The position numbers and the translations under genes were made by a program. From positions 1-5,849 of the forward strand of contig CAMLKQ010000147.1 of the NCBI GenBank assembly GCA_946480585.1: a stretch of 5,849 nt of DNA, given 5' to 3'. Source of the DNA: an uncultured Kangiella sp. Its GTDB lineage: Bacteria; Pseudomonadota; Gammaproteobacteria; Enterobacterales; DSM-103792. A model generated the notes under the pieces. It worked only from the letters and a program-made list of their open reading frames with translations, was not told the DNA's origin and did not search any database. Position 1 is the first letter of the stretch. Each line of letters begins with the position of its first letter. This document shows, one piece after another, positions 1 through 5,849 of this stretch.

Positions 1-492
1 GTCATCAACGAAGACTCGGATGAGTACATCAAGTCGGTTGATGAGTGGATTCCGGTGCCGAATGCGATTGCCGCGATTGCGACAATCAAGCAACACGGTC
101 ACCTCGTCTGCGTTGCGACCAATCAATCCGGTGTCGGCCGCGGGTACTACACGCTGACCGAGCTGCACGCGATGCATGCCAAATTCAATCGCCTGCTCGC
201 CGAACACGGCGCTGCGGTCGACGGTATTTACCTGTGCCCGCATCATCCGGACGACGGCTGCAACTGCCGCAAACCGAATACTGGATTGCTCGAACAGATC
301 GCCCGTGATCACAAGCTGCCGCCGAGCGACATGCTGTTCATTGGCGACAGCAAGTCCGATTACGACTGCGCGCAGGCCTTCGGTTGTGATTTCGTGCTGG
401 TGCTCACCGGCAAGGGCCAGCGTAGCGCGGCGAAGTTGCCGGCTGATGTGGCCCGCGTGCAAGACTTGCCGACGTTTGCCGAACTCAGCTGA
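1..492 (+). CDS. gmhB: D-glycero-beta-D-manno-heptose-1,7-bisphosphate 7-phosphatase, 5'-truncated by the window edge
   Basis: This HAD-superfamily phosphatase removes the 7-phosphate of heptose 1,7-bisphosphate in the cytoplasm, a step of ADP-L-glycero-D-manno-heptose synthesis for the LPS inner core. The frame is open from base 1 and encodes 163 residues ending at TGA 490-492. The first visible residues (VINEDSDEYIKS) follow directly on the usual LDRDG motif, so only about 10-12 residues, including the nucleophile and acid/base aspartates, lie outside the window. Visible family marks are the ATNQSG motif (window residues 39-44), the zinc-binding loop CPHHPDDGCNC (79-89: Cys79, His81, Cys87, Cys89), RKP with the motif-III lysine (Lys91), and GDSKSD with Asp116 and Asp120 (motif IV). 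The short zinc loop resembles the Pseudomonas form more than the longer E. coli one. A histidinol-phosphate phosphatase domain is the nearest alternative, but the solitary gene and the loop favour GmhB. A REP pair follows the stop by 6 bp. Confidence 0.93.
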   Translation, partial: VINEDSDEYIKSVDEWIPVPNAIAAIATIKQHGHLVCVATNQSGVGRGYYTLTELHAMHAKFNRLLAEHGAAVDGIYLCPHHPDDGCNCRKPNTGLLEQIARDHKLPPSDMLFIGDSKSDYDCAQAFGCDFVLVLTGKGQRSAAKLPADVARVQDLPTFAELS

Positions 493-498
493 GTTTGG

Positions 499-573
499 TT
501 GTGGGAGCGGCCTTGGCCGCGATGGCGATCGCGCGGTGGTTGGACAGCATCGCGGCCAAGGCCGCTCCCACAA
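499..573. repeat. Inverted pair of REP sequences (REPIN/BIME-like element)
   Basis: Two perfect 25-base inverted arms (499-523 and 549-573) flank a 25-base centre (524-548). Each arm carries the head GTGGGA followed by its own small hairpin, GCGGCC-TT-GGCCGC, so each is a REP unit of the type with a conserved GTGG-like head. Two such units in opposite orientation form a REPIN, the form usually mobilised in trans by a RAYT (REP-associated tyrosine transposase). The centre contains the 8-bp palindrome GCGATCGC at 525-532. The element starts 6 bp after the gmhB stop, the usual extragenic place. In RNA the whole element could form a long hairpin protecting the gmhB 3' end or hindering readthrough into the racemase gene. 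It lacks a T-tract, so it is not a standard intrinsic terminator. The inverted repeat is seen directly; the REP family and mobilisation are inferred from known elements. Confidence 0.85.
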
Positions 574-624
574 ACGCGAATCTCAACAGGTAACGCCAGC
601 GAGGTTTTTCGCAAACATCCACTC

Positions 625-629
625 GGAGG
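625..629 (+). promoter_or_regulatory. Shine-Dalgarno site of the racemase gene
   Basis: GGAGG lies 4 bases before ATG 634. It decides the start: the same frame stays open upstream to 499, but that extension would translate the REP pair and has no family match. Confidence 0.75.
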
Positions 630-633
630 CAAC

Positions 634-1335
634 ATGCGCACCATTGGTCTCATCGGCGGCATGAGCTGGGAATCGAGCGCGATTTATTACCGCTTGTTGA
701 ACGAGCAGGTGCGCGACCGGCTCGGTGGTTTGCATTCAGCCCGTTGCCTGCTTTACAGCGTCGATTTTGCCGAGATCGAGCAGCGCCAGCGCGATGGCGA
801 CTGGGATGGCGCCGGCCGCTTGCTCGCGGAAGCCGCGCAAGCGCTGCAGCGTGCCGGCGCCGAGGCGCTCGTGCTCTGCACCAACACCATGCACAAGGTG
901 GCCGATCACCTCACGGCGGCGGTATCGATCCCGCTGCTGCATATTGTCGATGCGACCGCTCAAGCCATTCTGCAGACGCCGTGCCGGCAGGTGCTGTTGC
1001 TGGCGACCCGGTTCACGATGGAGCAGGCGTTTTATCGCGAACGCATGCAGCGCTTCGGCATCGAGTTGCGGATTCCCGATGCCGCCGAGCGCGATGACAT
1101 TCACCGGATCATTTACCAGGAACTGTGCCGCGGCCAGATGCTGCCGGCCTCGAAACAGCGTTACCTCGACATCATTGCCCGGCATCAGGCCGACGGTGCC
1201 GATGCTGTCATTCTCGGCTGCACCGAGATCACCCTGCTGATTCAACCGTCCGACGCCGCCATGCCGCAATTCGATTCCACCGCCTTGCATGCGGCCGCGG
1301 CGGTCGACTGGATGCTACAGAGCGCTACAAAATAG
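634..1335 (+). CDS. ygeA: Amino-acid racemase of the aspartate/glutamate racemase family (YgeA-like)
   Basis: The 233-residue protein is a PLP-independent racemase that interconverts L- and D-amino acids with two catalytic cysteines acting as base and acid. It strongly resembles E. coli YgeA, a broad-specificity racemase, in length and throughout the sequence: MRTIGLIGGMSWES at the start, GGLHSA at residues 31-36, LCTNTMHKVADH at 81-92 and LGCTEI at 194-199. Both cysteines are present, Cys82 and Cys196. There is no signal peptide, so it is cytoplasmic. D-amino acids made by such enzymes can feed peptidoglycan editing or signalling; the substrate here cannot be read from sequence. The start at ATG 634 is supported by GGAGG just upstream and by alignment with the family N-terminus. 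The gene is 141 bp after gmhB with a REP pair between them, so co-transcription is possible but doubtful. No hairpin with a T-tract follows the stop at 1333-1335. Confidence 0.93.
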   Translation: MRTIGLIGGMSWESSAIYYRLLNEQVRDRLGGLHSARCLLYSVDFAEIEQRQRDGDWDGAGRLLAEAAQALQRAGAEALVLCTNTMHKVADHLTAAVSIPLLHIVDATAQAILQTPCRQVLLLATRFTMEQAFYRERMQRFGIELRIPDAAERDDIHRIIYQELCRGQMLPASKQRYLDIIARHQADGADAVILGCTEITLLIQPSDAAMPQFDSTALHAAAAVDWMLQSATK

Positions 1336-1375
1336 TTCGCGCTTATGCCATATCGGTAACAAATCTGCTGACGGC

Positions 1376-1394
1376 GCGGCGCTATACTCGCCGC
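1376..1394 (+). promoter_or_regulatory. Possible -10 box inside a short GC-rich palindrome, before the SGNH gene
   Basis: TATACT at 1383-1388 matches the sigma-70 -10 consensus at five of six positions. It sits in the 7-base loop between the inverted hexamers GCGGCG (1376-1381) and CGCCGC (1389-1394). A start of transcription near 1394-1396 would give a leader of about 28-30 bases before ATG 1424. No good -35 hexamer lies 16-18 bases upstream, so the promoter would be weak or need an activator. This 88-bp gap holds nothing else firm. Confidence 0.4.
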
Positions 1395-1423
1395 ACTTGC
1401 ACGGATATGCAGGTTCGCCGGAT

Positions 1424-2476
1424 ATGGAAGGAATCCCCTTTTCTCGCCGGCCATTAGCCCATTGCGGCACCCTGTTGTTAATGGCCTTGTTGCTGTTGCT
1501 GCTCGAACTGGCGCTGGAATGGCGTGCCCATCAGCGTGGTTTCGACACCTTGCTGCTCGGCAGCGGCCAGACCGGCCAGCACGCCGATGACTATCCCTTT
1601 CGCAGTCCGCCGGTGGCCGCCGAAAAATCAGCGGGCGTCACCCGGCTCTGGATCGCCGGCGCGTCGCACGCCGAAGACAGCTATCTGCCAGTCGATGCAA
1701 TTTTCCCGACCCTGACCTGCCATCAGATGCAACAAACCGGTCAGCGCTGTGATGTCATCAACGGCAGCGAAGCCGGCACCGGCATCGAGGGCAATCTTGC
1801 CGTGTTGGCGCACTACGGCCCGATTTATCGGCCGGACATCGTGCTGCTCTATCAAGGCAGTATCGAGATTCAGGATCTCAGCAAGCTGAGCTTTGCGCCG
1901 GTGCCGACGAGCAGCGGCGAAGCGCCCGGCGCGTGGCACCGCGGCACCCTCGATCCGATTCAGCAGGTGCTCGAAGCCACCACCTTGTTTGCTCACCTGA
2001 GCCAGGGCGTGCGCACGCGGCTGATGGCCGCCAAACAACTGGAAGACGGCCTGCCCGCGCCGGCGCTGGCGATCTTCCGGCAACGCTTGCGGCAATTTTT
2101 CGCCACGACACGCGCGCTCGGGGCACAGCCGGTGTTGAGCACGTTTGCGGCGCGTTACACCAGCGATCAATACGCCGCGTTTGACGACGAGTTGTTTCGC
2201 TCGCAGCTTCGCTATAACCCGTTCCTGTCGCGACGCGGCTGGTTGGTCAGCATTGATCAGCTGAATCAGGAAATCCGTGCCGTTGCGGCCGCCGAACAGG
2301 TGCCCTTGCTCGATGTGGCGGCCGTCGTTGCCGGCGATGCCGCGGTGTTCCGCGACTTCTCGCATTTCAGCAAACTCGGTCATCAGCGCGTTGCCGCCAC
2401 CCTTGCCGCCGGCTTGCAGCCGCTGTGGTCGCAACGTGCACCGCTGGCCAGCGTTCACACCGGGGCAACGCCATGA
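1424..2476 (+). CDS. Membrane-anchored SGNH/GDSL-fold protein, probable acyltransferase partner of the adjacent MBOAT
   Basis: The protein has 350 residues. A short basic N-terminus is followed by a hydrophobic segment (about residues 15-32, leucine-rich), which should anchor the rest in the periplasm. The body has SGNH features: strand plus nucleophile in WIAGASHAEDSY (Ser81), a glycine-rich stretch NGSEAGTG (113-120), and the terminal DFSHFSKLGH with the Asp311/His314 dyad. The third block reads YQGSIE (143-148), where family members usually have GxND, so the oxyanion asparagine is apparently replaced by Ile147. ATG 1424 is preferred because the hydrophobic anchor then starts at a normal distance, though its ribosome site is weak; the frame is open further up to 1289, including TTG 1397. 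The stop overlaps the MBOAT start as ATGA, implying translational coupling. By analogy with AlgJ/AlgX- and DltD-type partners it may receive or transfer the acyl group; this is inference. It could instead be an esterase. Confidence 0.82.
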   Translation: MEGIPFSRRPLAHCGTLLLMALLLLLLELALEWRAHQRGFDTLLLGSGQTGQHADDYPFRSPPVAAEKSAGVTRLWIAGASHAEDSYLPVDAIFPTLTCHQMQQTGQRCDVINGSEAGTGIEGNLAVLAHYGPIYRPDIVLLYQGSIEIQDLSKLSFAPVPTSSGEAPGAWHRGTLDPIQQVLEATTLFAHLSQGVRTRLMAAKQLEDGLPAPALAIFRQRLRQFFATTRALGAQPVLSTFAARYTSDQYAAFDDELFRSQLRYNPFLSRRGWLVSIDQLNQEIRAVAAAEQVPLLDVAAVVAGDAAVFRDFSHFSKLGHQRVAATLAAGLQPLWSQRAPLASVHTGATP

Positions 2477-3879
2477 ATTTCAATACGCTGGAATTTGCCC
2501 TGTTCTTTCCGTTGACACTGGTGCTGCTCAGCGCGGTGATGCAGAAAGAGCGCTGGCGCGATCTGCTATTGCTGGTGATCAGCTATCTGTTTTACATGGC
2601 CTGGTATTGGGAATACGCCGGCTTGCTCGCCTTGTCGACGCTGGTCGATTATTTCCTCGGCCTTGCCATGTCGCGCACCGACGACCCGCGCCGGCGCAAG
2701 CATTTGCTGATCACCTCACTGGTGCTCAATCTCGGTGTGCTGGCGCTGTTCAAGTACTTCAACTTCATCATGGACATGTCGGCCAGCGTGGTGACGCTGT
2801 TCGGCTGGGACGTGCAGCTACCGCGCAGCGAATGGCTGCTACCGGTCGGCATTTCGTTCTACACCTTCCAGAGCCTGTCCTACACCATCGACGTTTACCG
2901 CAAGCACATTCCCGCTGAAGCGAACTTCACCAAGTTCGCGCTGTTTGTGTCGTTCTTCCCGCAGCTGGTGGCCGGCCCGATTGTTCGCGCCGCCGATTTC
3001 CTGCCGCAGCTGCGCAAGCCGATCAGCGTCAGCCGGGACATGTTTGATCGTGGCCTTGCGCTGCTGTTTGTCGGTCTGTTCAAGAAGGTGATCATCGCCG
3101 ACATGCTGGCTGTGCTGGCAGTCGATGCGGTGTTCGCCGACCCGTCGGCGTATTCCAGTGTCGATTTGTTGATTGCGCTGTACGCCTATGCCTTCCAGAT
3201 CTACTGCGATTTCTCCGGCTACTCCGACATGGCCATCGGCTGTGCCGCGATGATGGGCTTCTGGTTGCCGGCCAACTTCAACCGGCCGTATCTGGCGCAG
3301 AACATTCGGGATTTCTGGACCCGCTGGCACATCTCGCTGTCGACCTGGCTGAAGGACTATCTCTATATCAGCCTCGGCGGCAATCGCGGCGGTGAACGCA
3401 AGACCATGCGCAATCTGCTGATCACGATGCTGCTCGGCGGGCTCTGGCACGGCGCCGCGCTGAATTTTGTCCTGTGGGGCGCCTGGCATGGCGTGCTGTT
3501 GGCGTTGTCACGGCAATCCGATCGGCATGCGACCACACAGCCGGGTTGGCGAACCTGGTGGAACCGGTTTGTCTGTTTCCATTTGGTGTGTTTTGGCTGG
3601 TTGCTGTTCCGGGTATCCAGCTGGGAGCAGTTCGTCGCCTACACCAGCGGCTTGCTCACATTCACCGGCGGCAGCGTGCTGCATCATTACGTGTACGGGC
3701 TGCTGGCGCTGGCGTTTGCGCTGCATGTATTCCCGAAAGACAAGCAAACCGAGCTGGTGCTACAGCAGTGGCCGCGACGGGCACCACGGCTGGTGCAGGC
3801 AGCGACCTATGCGCTGCTGCTGTTGCTGGTGGTTGGCTTTACTCTTGATGCGCCGGCGTTTATTTATTTCCAATTCTAG
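2473..3879 (+). CDS. MBOAT-family membrane-bound O-acyltransferase (AlgI-type)
   Basis: This 468-residue polytopic inner-membrane protein belongs to the family that passes acyl groups, usually acetyl, across the membrane for O-acylation of exported polysaccharides or cell-wall polymers (AlgI, DltB, PatA). Many hydrophobic segments run from the N-terminus (LEFALFFPLTLVLLS) to the C-terminus (about 444-458). Diagnostic stretches are LLPVGISFYTFQSLSY (122-137), FFPQLVAGPI (161-170), YCDFSGYSDMAIG (244-256), DFWTRWHISLSTWLKDY (280-296, His286) and GGLWHGAALNF (322-332). His326 corresponds to the conserved MBOAT histidine needed for catalysis in AlgI-like enzymes. At 468 residues it is somewhat shorter than AlgI, which has about 520. 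The start ATG 2473 overlaps the stop of the SGNH gene, so the two form one operon. No alginate, cellulose or teichoic-acid genes are in view, so the acceptor is not known and no specific gene symbol is justified. Confidence 0.93.
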   Translation: MNFNTLEFALFFPLTLVLLSAVMQKERWRDLLLLVISYLFYMAWYWEYAGLLALSTLVDYFLGLAMSRTDDPRRRKHLLITSLVLNLGVLALFKYFNFIMDMSASVVTLFGWDVQLPRSEWLLPVGISFYTFQSLSYTIDVYRKHIPAEANFTKFALFVSFFPQLVAGPIVRAADFLPQLRKPISVSRDMFDRGLALLFVGLFKKVIIADMLAVLAVDAVFADPSAYSSVDLLIALYAYAFQIYCDFSGYSDMAIGCAAMMGFWLPANFNRPYLAQNIRDFWTRWHISLSTWLKDYLYISLGGNRGGERKTMRNLLITMLLGGLWHGAALNFVLWGAWHGVLLALSRQSDRHATTQPGWRTWWNRFVCFHLVCFGWLLFRVSSWEQFVAYTSGLLTFTGGSVLHHYVYGLLALAFALHVFPKDKQTELVLQQWPRRAPRLVQAATYALLLLLVVGFTLDAPAFIYFQF

Positions 3880-3886
3880 TCAGTGC

Positions 3887-3914
3887 AAAGCCGTTGTCGT
3901 CGCAACGGCTTTTT
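3887..3914 (+). terminator. Intrinsic terminator after the MBOAT gene, possibly bidirectional
   Basis: A perfect 10-bp stem, AAAGCCGTTG (3887-3896) with CAACGGCTTT (3903-3912), encloses a 6-base loop and continues into a run of five T (3910-3914). It begins 7 bp after the MBOAT stop and ends 8 bp before the stop of the convergent ATPase gene. On the minus strand the tail is only TTT followed by GCA, so it should work less well in that direction. Confidence 0.85.
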
Positions 3915-3922
3915 GGTCAGGT

Positions 3923-5665
3923 TCAGTAACAAGCGCCGTACAACTCCAGTAGCGACAGCTCGCCACTGCGGCAGAATTGCATGCCGTGCTGGAACATCGG
4001 CCGCATGCCGGCTTCGAGTGCCATCGCGCGCAGTTCGGTTGCCGACAACACCTTGTTCAGCTTGGTTTGCACGGCCTCGGTGATTTCAAACAGTTCGTAG
4101 ATGGCGCGCCGGCCGGCGAAGCCGGTGTGTCGGCAATGGCTGCAGCCGACCCCGGCGTAGAACACTTCGTTGCTGCGCAAGCCGAGCGTTTCGCGCAGCG
4201 CCGGGTTAATCAGTTCCGGTTGCCGGCAATGCGGGCAGTTGGTGCGCACCAGCCGCTGCGCCAGCACACCGATGATCGACGAACGGATCAGATACGGCGA
4301 CATGCCCATTTCTTTCAAGCGCACGATCGCACCGGGCGCGTCATTGGTGTGCAGCGTTGACAGCACCAGATGACCGGTCAGCGCCGCTTCGAGCGCGATG
4401 CGGCAGGTTTCTTCGTCGCGCATTTCACCAATCATGATCACATCCGGATCGTGGCGCAGGATGTGGCGCAGCGTGCGTGGAAAACCAAAGCCGATGGCAT
4501 CGAGAAGCTGGATCTGGCGCATGCCCGGCAGTTCGTACTCGACCGGGTCTTCGACCGTGATGATGTTCAGCGCGCGTTTGCTGACTTCCTGCAAGGCGGC
4601 GTACAGCGTGGTGGTTTTGCCGGAGCCGGTCGGGCCGGTCACCAGCAAAATGCCGCTGCCGCGCGCGAGCAGGTTTTGCAGGGTGTCAAAGTCACCGGCA
4701 TCAAGCCCGATGGCATGCAACGCACGCAAACCACGCTGCTTGTTCAGCACGCGCAGCACGACACTCTCACCCCAGACGGTCGGAATGATCGACAGCCGGA
4801 AATCAATCGACTGCTGCTGGTACTGCACCTGGATGTGGCCGTCCTGCGGAATGCGGTGTTCGGCGATGTTGAGTTTGGCCAGCACTTTCAAGCGGCTGAC
4901 CAGCGCCGACAGCAGATTGCGCTTCAGTTGTTGCACCGGCACCAGCGAACCGTCGATGCGGTAAGTCAGATCCACACTGTCGCGTTCCGGCCGCAGGTGA
5001 ATGTCGGAGGCACGTTGATCAATCGCGTCCTGCAAAATCGAGTTGACCAAGCGAATGATCGGTGGCCGGTTGGCGAGCCGTTCTTCTTCCAGTGACAGAC
5101 TCGGCGTCGCGCTGGTGTCGCTGGTCTGCAGGCTGTGACTGTCGGGTTCCAGCGCCACTTCGTAATGGCGAAACAGCGCCTCGCGCAACGGTCCGGCCGC
5201 GGCGAGCACAAAGTGCACGCTGCTGCGCGCGGCAAATTCCACTTCGGCAATTTCTTCCGGCGACGGCAGATGGTGGCAGGCGACCACCAGTGCGCCGTTG
5301 TCGGTGCAGATCGGCAGCAGTTCGAGTCGACGAGCGAGAGGCGCGGGCAGCCGCTGAATGGCGACCGGTTGCAACGGAATGTGGTCGAGATCGATGCTCG
5401 GCACGCCCATCAAGGTGTACAGCGCGAGCTTCAGGCTATCGCTGTCGAGCTGCTTGCGCCGAATCAGGATCTCGCCGAGTTTGTCACCGGGGTGGCGTTG
5501 CTGTTCGCTGGCGGCGAGCTCCACTTCGTCGCGCACCAGCTGACCGCTGGCAACAAGATAGTCGCCGAGCCGCCAGCGGCTGCTGCTGCGATAGCGTTCG
5601 AGATAGGCGCGCAGCGCGTCGAGGTTTTGAATGATGGGCGGCAGCGGTTGGTTGACAGCAGACAT
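3923..5665 (-). CDS. GspE/PilB/MshE-family secretion or pilus assembly ATPase with N-terminal MshEN domain
   Basis: This 580-residue cytoplasmic hexameric ATPase would power type IV pilus extension or type II secretion. The N-terminal MshEN (T2SSE_N) domain covers about residues 31-168, with a first motif RLGDYLVASGQLV (32-44, ending near Gln55) and a weaker second copy at 62-93. Such domains bind cyclic di-GMP in MshE. A polar linker (about 172-198) leads to the ATPase core: RASDIHLRPE (218-227), Walker A GPTGSGKT (344-351), Asp box NIITVEDPVEYE (367-378), Walker B region DPDVIMIGEMRDEE (406-419, catalytic Glu414) and His box GHLVLSTLHTND (431-442). Zinc cysteines are Cys477, Cys480, Cys508 and Cys511. 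ATG 5665 is chosen because GGAG lies 7 bases upstream; the in-frame TTG at 5671 would be only 1 base from that site. The zinc motif and MshEN domain exclude PilT. No pilin, platform or secretin gene is in view, so PilB, GspE and MshE roles cannot be separated. Confidence 0.93.
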   Translation of the reverse strand: MSAVNQPLPPIIQNLDALRAYLERYRSSSRWRLGDYLVASGQLVRDEVELAASEQQRHPGDKLGEILIRRKQLDSDSLKLALYTLMGVPSIDLDHIPLQPVAIQRLPAPLARRLELLPICTDNGALVVACHHLPSPEEIAEVEFAARSSVHFVLAAAGPLREALFRHYEVALEPDSHSLQTSDTSATPSLSLEEERLANRPPIIRLVNSILQDAIDQRASDIHLRPERDSVDLTYRIDGSLVPVQQLKRNLLSALVSRLKVLAKLNIAEHRIPQDGHIQVQYQQQSIDFRLSIIPTVWGESVVLRVLNKQRGLRALHAIGLDAGDFDTLQNLLARGSGILLVTGPTGSGKTTTLYAALQEVSKRALNIITVEDPVEYELPGMRQIQLLDAIGFGFPRTLRHILRHDPDVIMIGEMRDEETCRIALEAALTGHLVLSTLHTNDAPGAIVRLKEMGMSPYLIRSSIIGVLAQRLVRTNCPHCRQPELINPALRETLGLRSNEVFYAGVGCSHCRHTGFAGRRAIYELFEITEAVQTKLNKVLSATELRAMALEAGMRPMFQHGMQFCRSGELSLLELYGACY

Positions 5666-5672
5666 ACACAAT

Positions 5673-5676
5673 CTCC
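5673..5676 (-). promoter_or_regulatory. Shine-Dalgarno site of the ATPase gene
   Basis: On the minus strand GGAG is followed by the 7-base spacer ATTGTGT and then ATG. This fixes the start at 5665 rather than at the upstream TTG. I found no convincing promoter hexamers between here and the terminator at 5756. Confidence 0.75.
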
Positions 5677-5755
5677 GACGGCACCCATTGATTCTGGCTC
5701 AGCCCGGCGGATTTGCCCGGTGTCAGATCAAACTCTGCTGCGATTGCCGACGAAG

Positions 5756-5785
5756 AAACCCGACCGGGCGTCAAACCCGGTCGGG
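5756..5785 (-). terminator. Intrinsic terminator of an upstream minus-strand gene
   Basis: A perfect 10-bp GC-rich stem, CCCGACCGGG (5759-5768) with CCCGGTCGGG (5776-5785), has a 7-base loop. Read on the minus strand it is followed by TTTCTTCG, a short pyrimidine tail. On the plus strand nothing T-rich follows. It therefore ends a minus-strand transcript entering from beyond 5849 and insulates the ATPase gene, whose own promoter should lie between 5666 and 5755. Confidence 0.75.
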
Positions 5786-5806
5786 CGGTTGGGGCAGGTG
5801 ATGCGG

Positions 5807-5849
5807 TTACGGGGTCGGCTCGCCACTGGCCGGCGGTGTCCGCTCGACG
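5807..5849 (-). CDS. Possible C-terminal tail of a minus-strand gene, cut by the window edge
   Basis: In the minus-strand frame ending at TAA 5807-5809 the visible 13 residues read VERTPPASGEPTP, a proline-rich tail. The stop lies 21 bp before the minus-strand terminator hairpin, which is the expected distance for a gene end. The other two minus-strand frames also stay open through this stretch, so the frame choice rests only on the terminator position. The product cannot be identified. Confidence 0.35.
   Translation of the reverse strand, partial: VERTPPASGEPTP

Noticed and set aside
499..633. Upstream extension of the racemase gene frame to 499, adding 45 residues
   Set aside because: The extension translates the REP pair, has no family counterpart, and the YgeA-like N-terminus begins exactly at ATG 634 behind GGAGG.
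1289..1423. Longer N-terminus of the SGNH protein starting inside the racemase gene
   Set aside because: It would overlap the racemase end and place about 60 non-hydrophobic residues before the membrane anchor. ATG 1424 gives a normal signal-anchor layout and lies after the possible promoter.
1628..2458. Long minus-strand open frame opposite the SGNH gene
   Set aside because: Typical antisense shadow in GC-rich coding DNA; its translation is rich in Arg, Gly and Gln without recognisable domains, and the plus strand explains the region.
3923..5095. Long plus-strand open frames across the ATPase gene (for example 4370-5095)
   Set aside because: They are shadows of the minus-strand coding sequence: their translations show no family motifs, while the minus strand carries the full set of ATPase motifs.
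5695..5736. Pieces resembling the conserved start of 16S rRNA: AGAGTTTGATC (minus, 5726-5736) and TGGCTCAG (plus, 5695-5702)
   Set aside because: The two short matches are on opposite strands and no rRNA sequence follows on either side; chance similarity.
1..5849. tRNA, CRISPR array, insertion sequence or prophage genes
   Set aside because: No cloverleaf with a T-arm consensus, no regularly spaced repeats, and no transposase or integrase motifs were seen on either strand.

Overview
This 5.8 kb window is GC-rich chromosomal DNA, most likely from a gammaproteobacterium. The evidence is a Pseudomonas-type heptose-bisphosphate phosphatase (GmhB), a close relative of the E. coli racemase YgeA, a PilB/GspE-family ATPase with an MshEN domain, and an inverted pair of REP sequences (a REPIN) of the kind common in Pseudomonas and Xanthomonadaceae. 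The genus cannot be fixed from the sequence alone.

Layout, left to right. Positions 1-492 (+) hold the 3' part of gmhB, which lacks only about its first dozen codons. Positions 499-573 hold a perfect 25-bp inverted repeat built from two REP hairpins. Positions 634-1335 (+) encode an intact YgeA-type amino-acid racemase. After an 88-bp gap with a possible -10 box come two translationally coupled genes (ATGA overlap at 2473-2476): a membrane-anchored SGNH-fold protein (1424-2476) and an MBOAT-family O-acyltransferase of the AlgI type (2473-3879). A short intergenic hairpin terminator separates these from a convergent minus-strand gene (3923-5665), a GspE/PilB/MshE-like secretion or pilus assembly ATPase. 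Beyond its start, 5756-5785 is a strong terminator hairpin for another minus-strand gene, of which only a possible C-terminal tail is in view.

How the genes relate. GmhB makes the ADP-heptose precursor of the LPS inner core. The SGNH + MBOAT pair looks like a machine that moves an acyl (probably acetyl) group across the membrane onto an extracytoplasmic glycan. Both themes are cell-envelope related, but no polymer biosynthesis genes are present, so the acceptor is unknown. The ATPase stands without other pilus or type II secretion genes in view, and its N-terminal domain suggests control by cyclic di-GMP, although half of the binding motif is degenerate.

I see no clear new defence or mobile system. 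The points most worth checking are the SGNH protein with a non-canonical oxyanion block paired with an orphan MBOAT, the ATPase with an asymmetric MshEN domain, and the REPIN.
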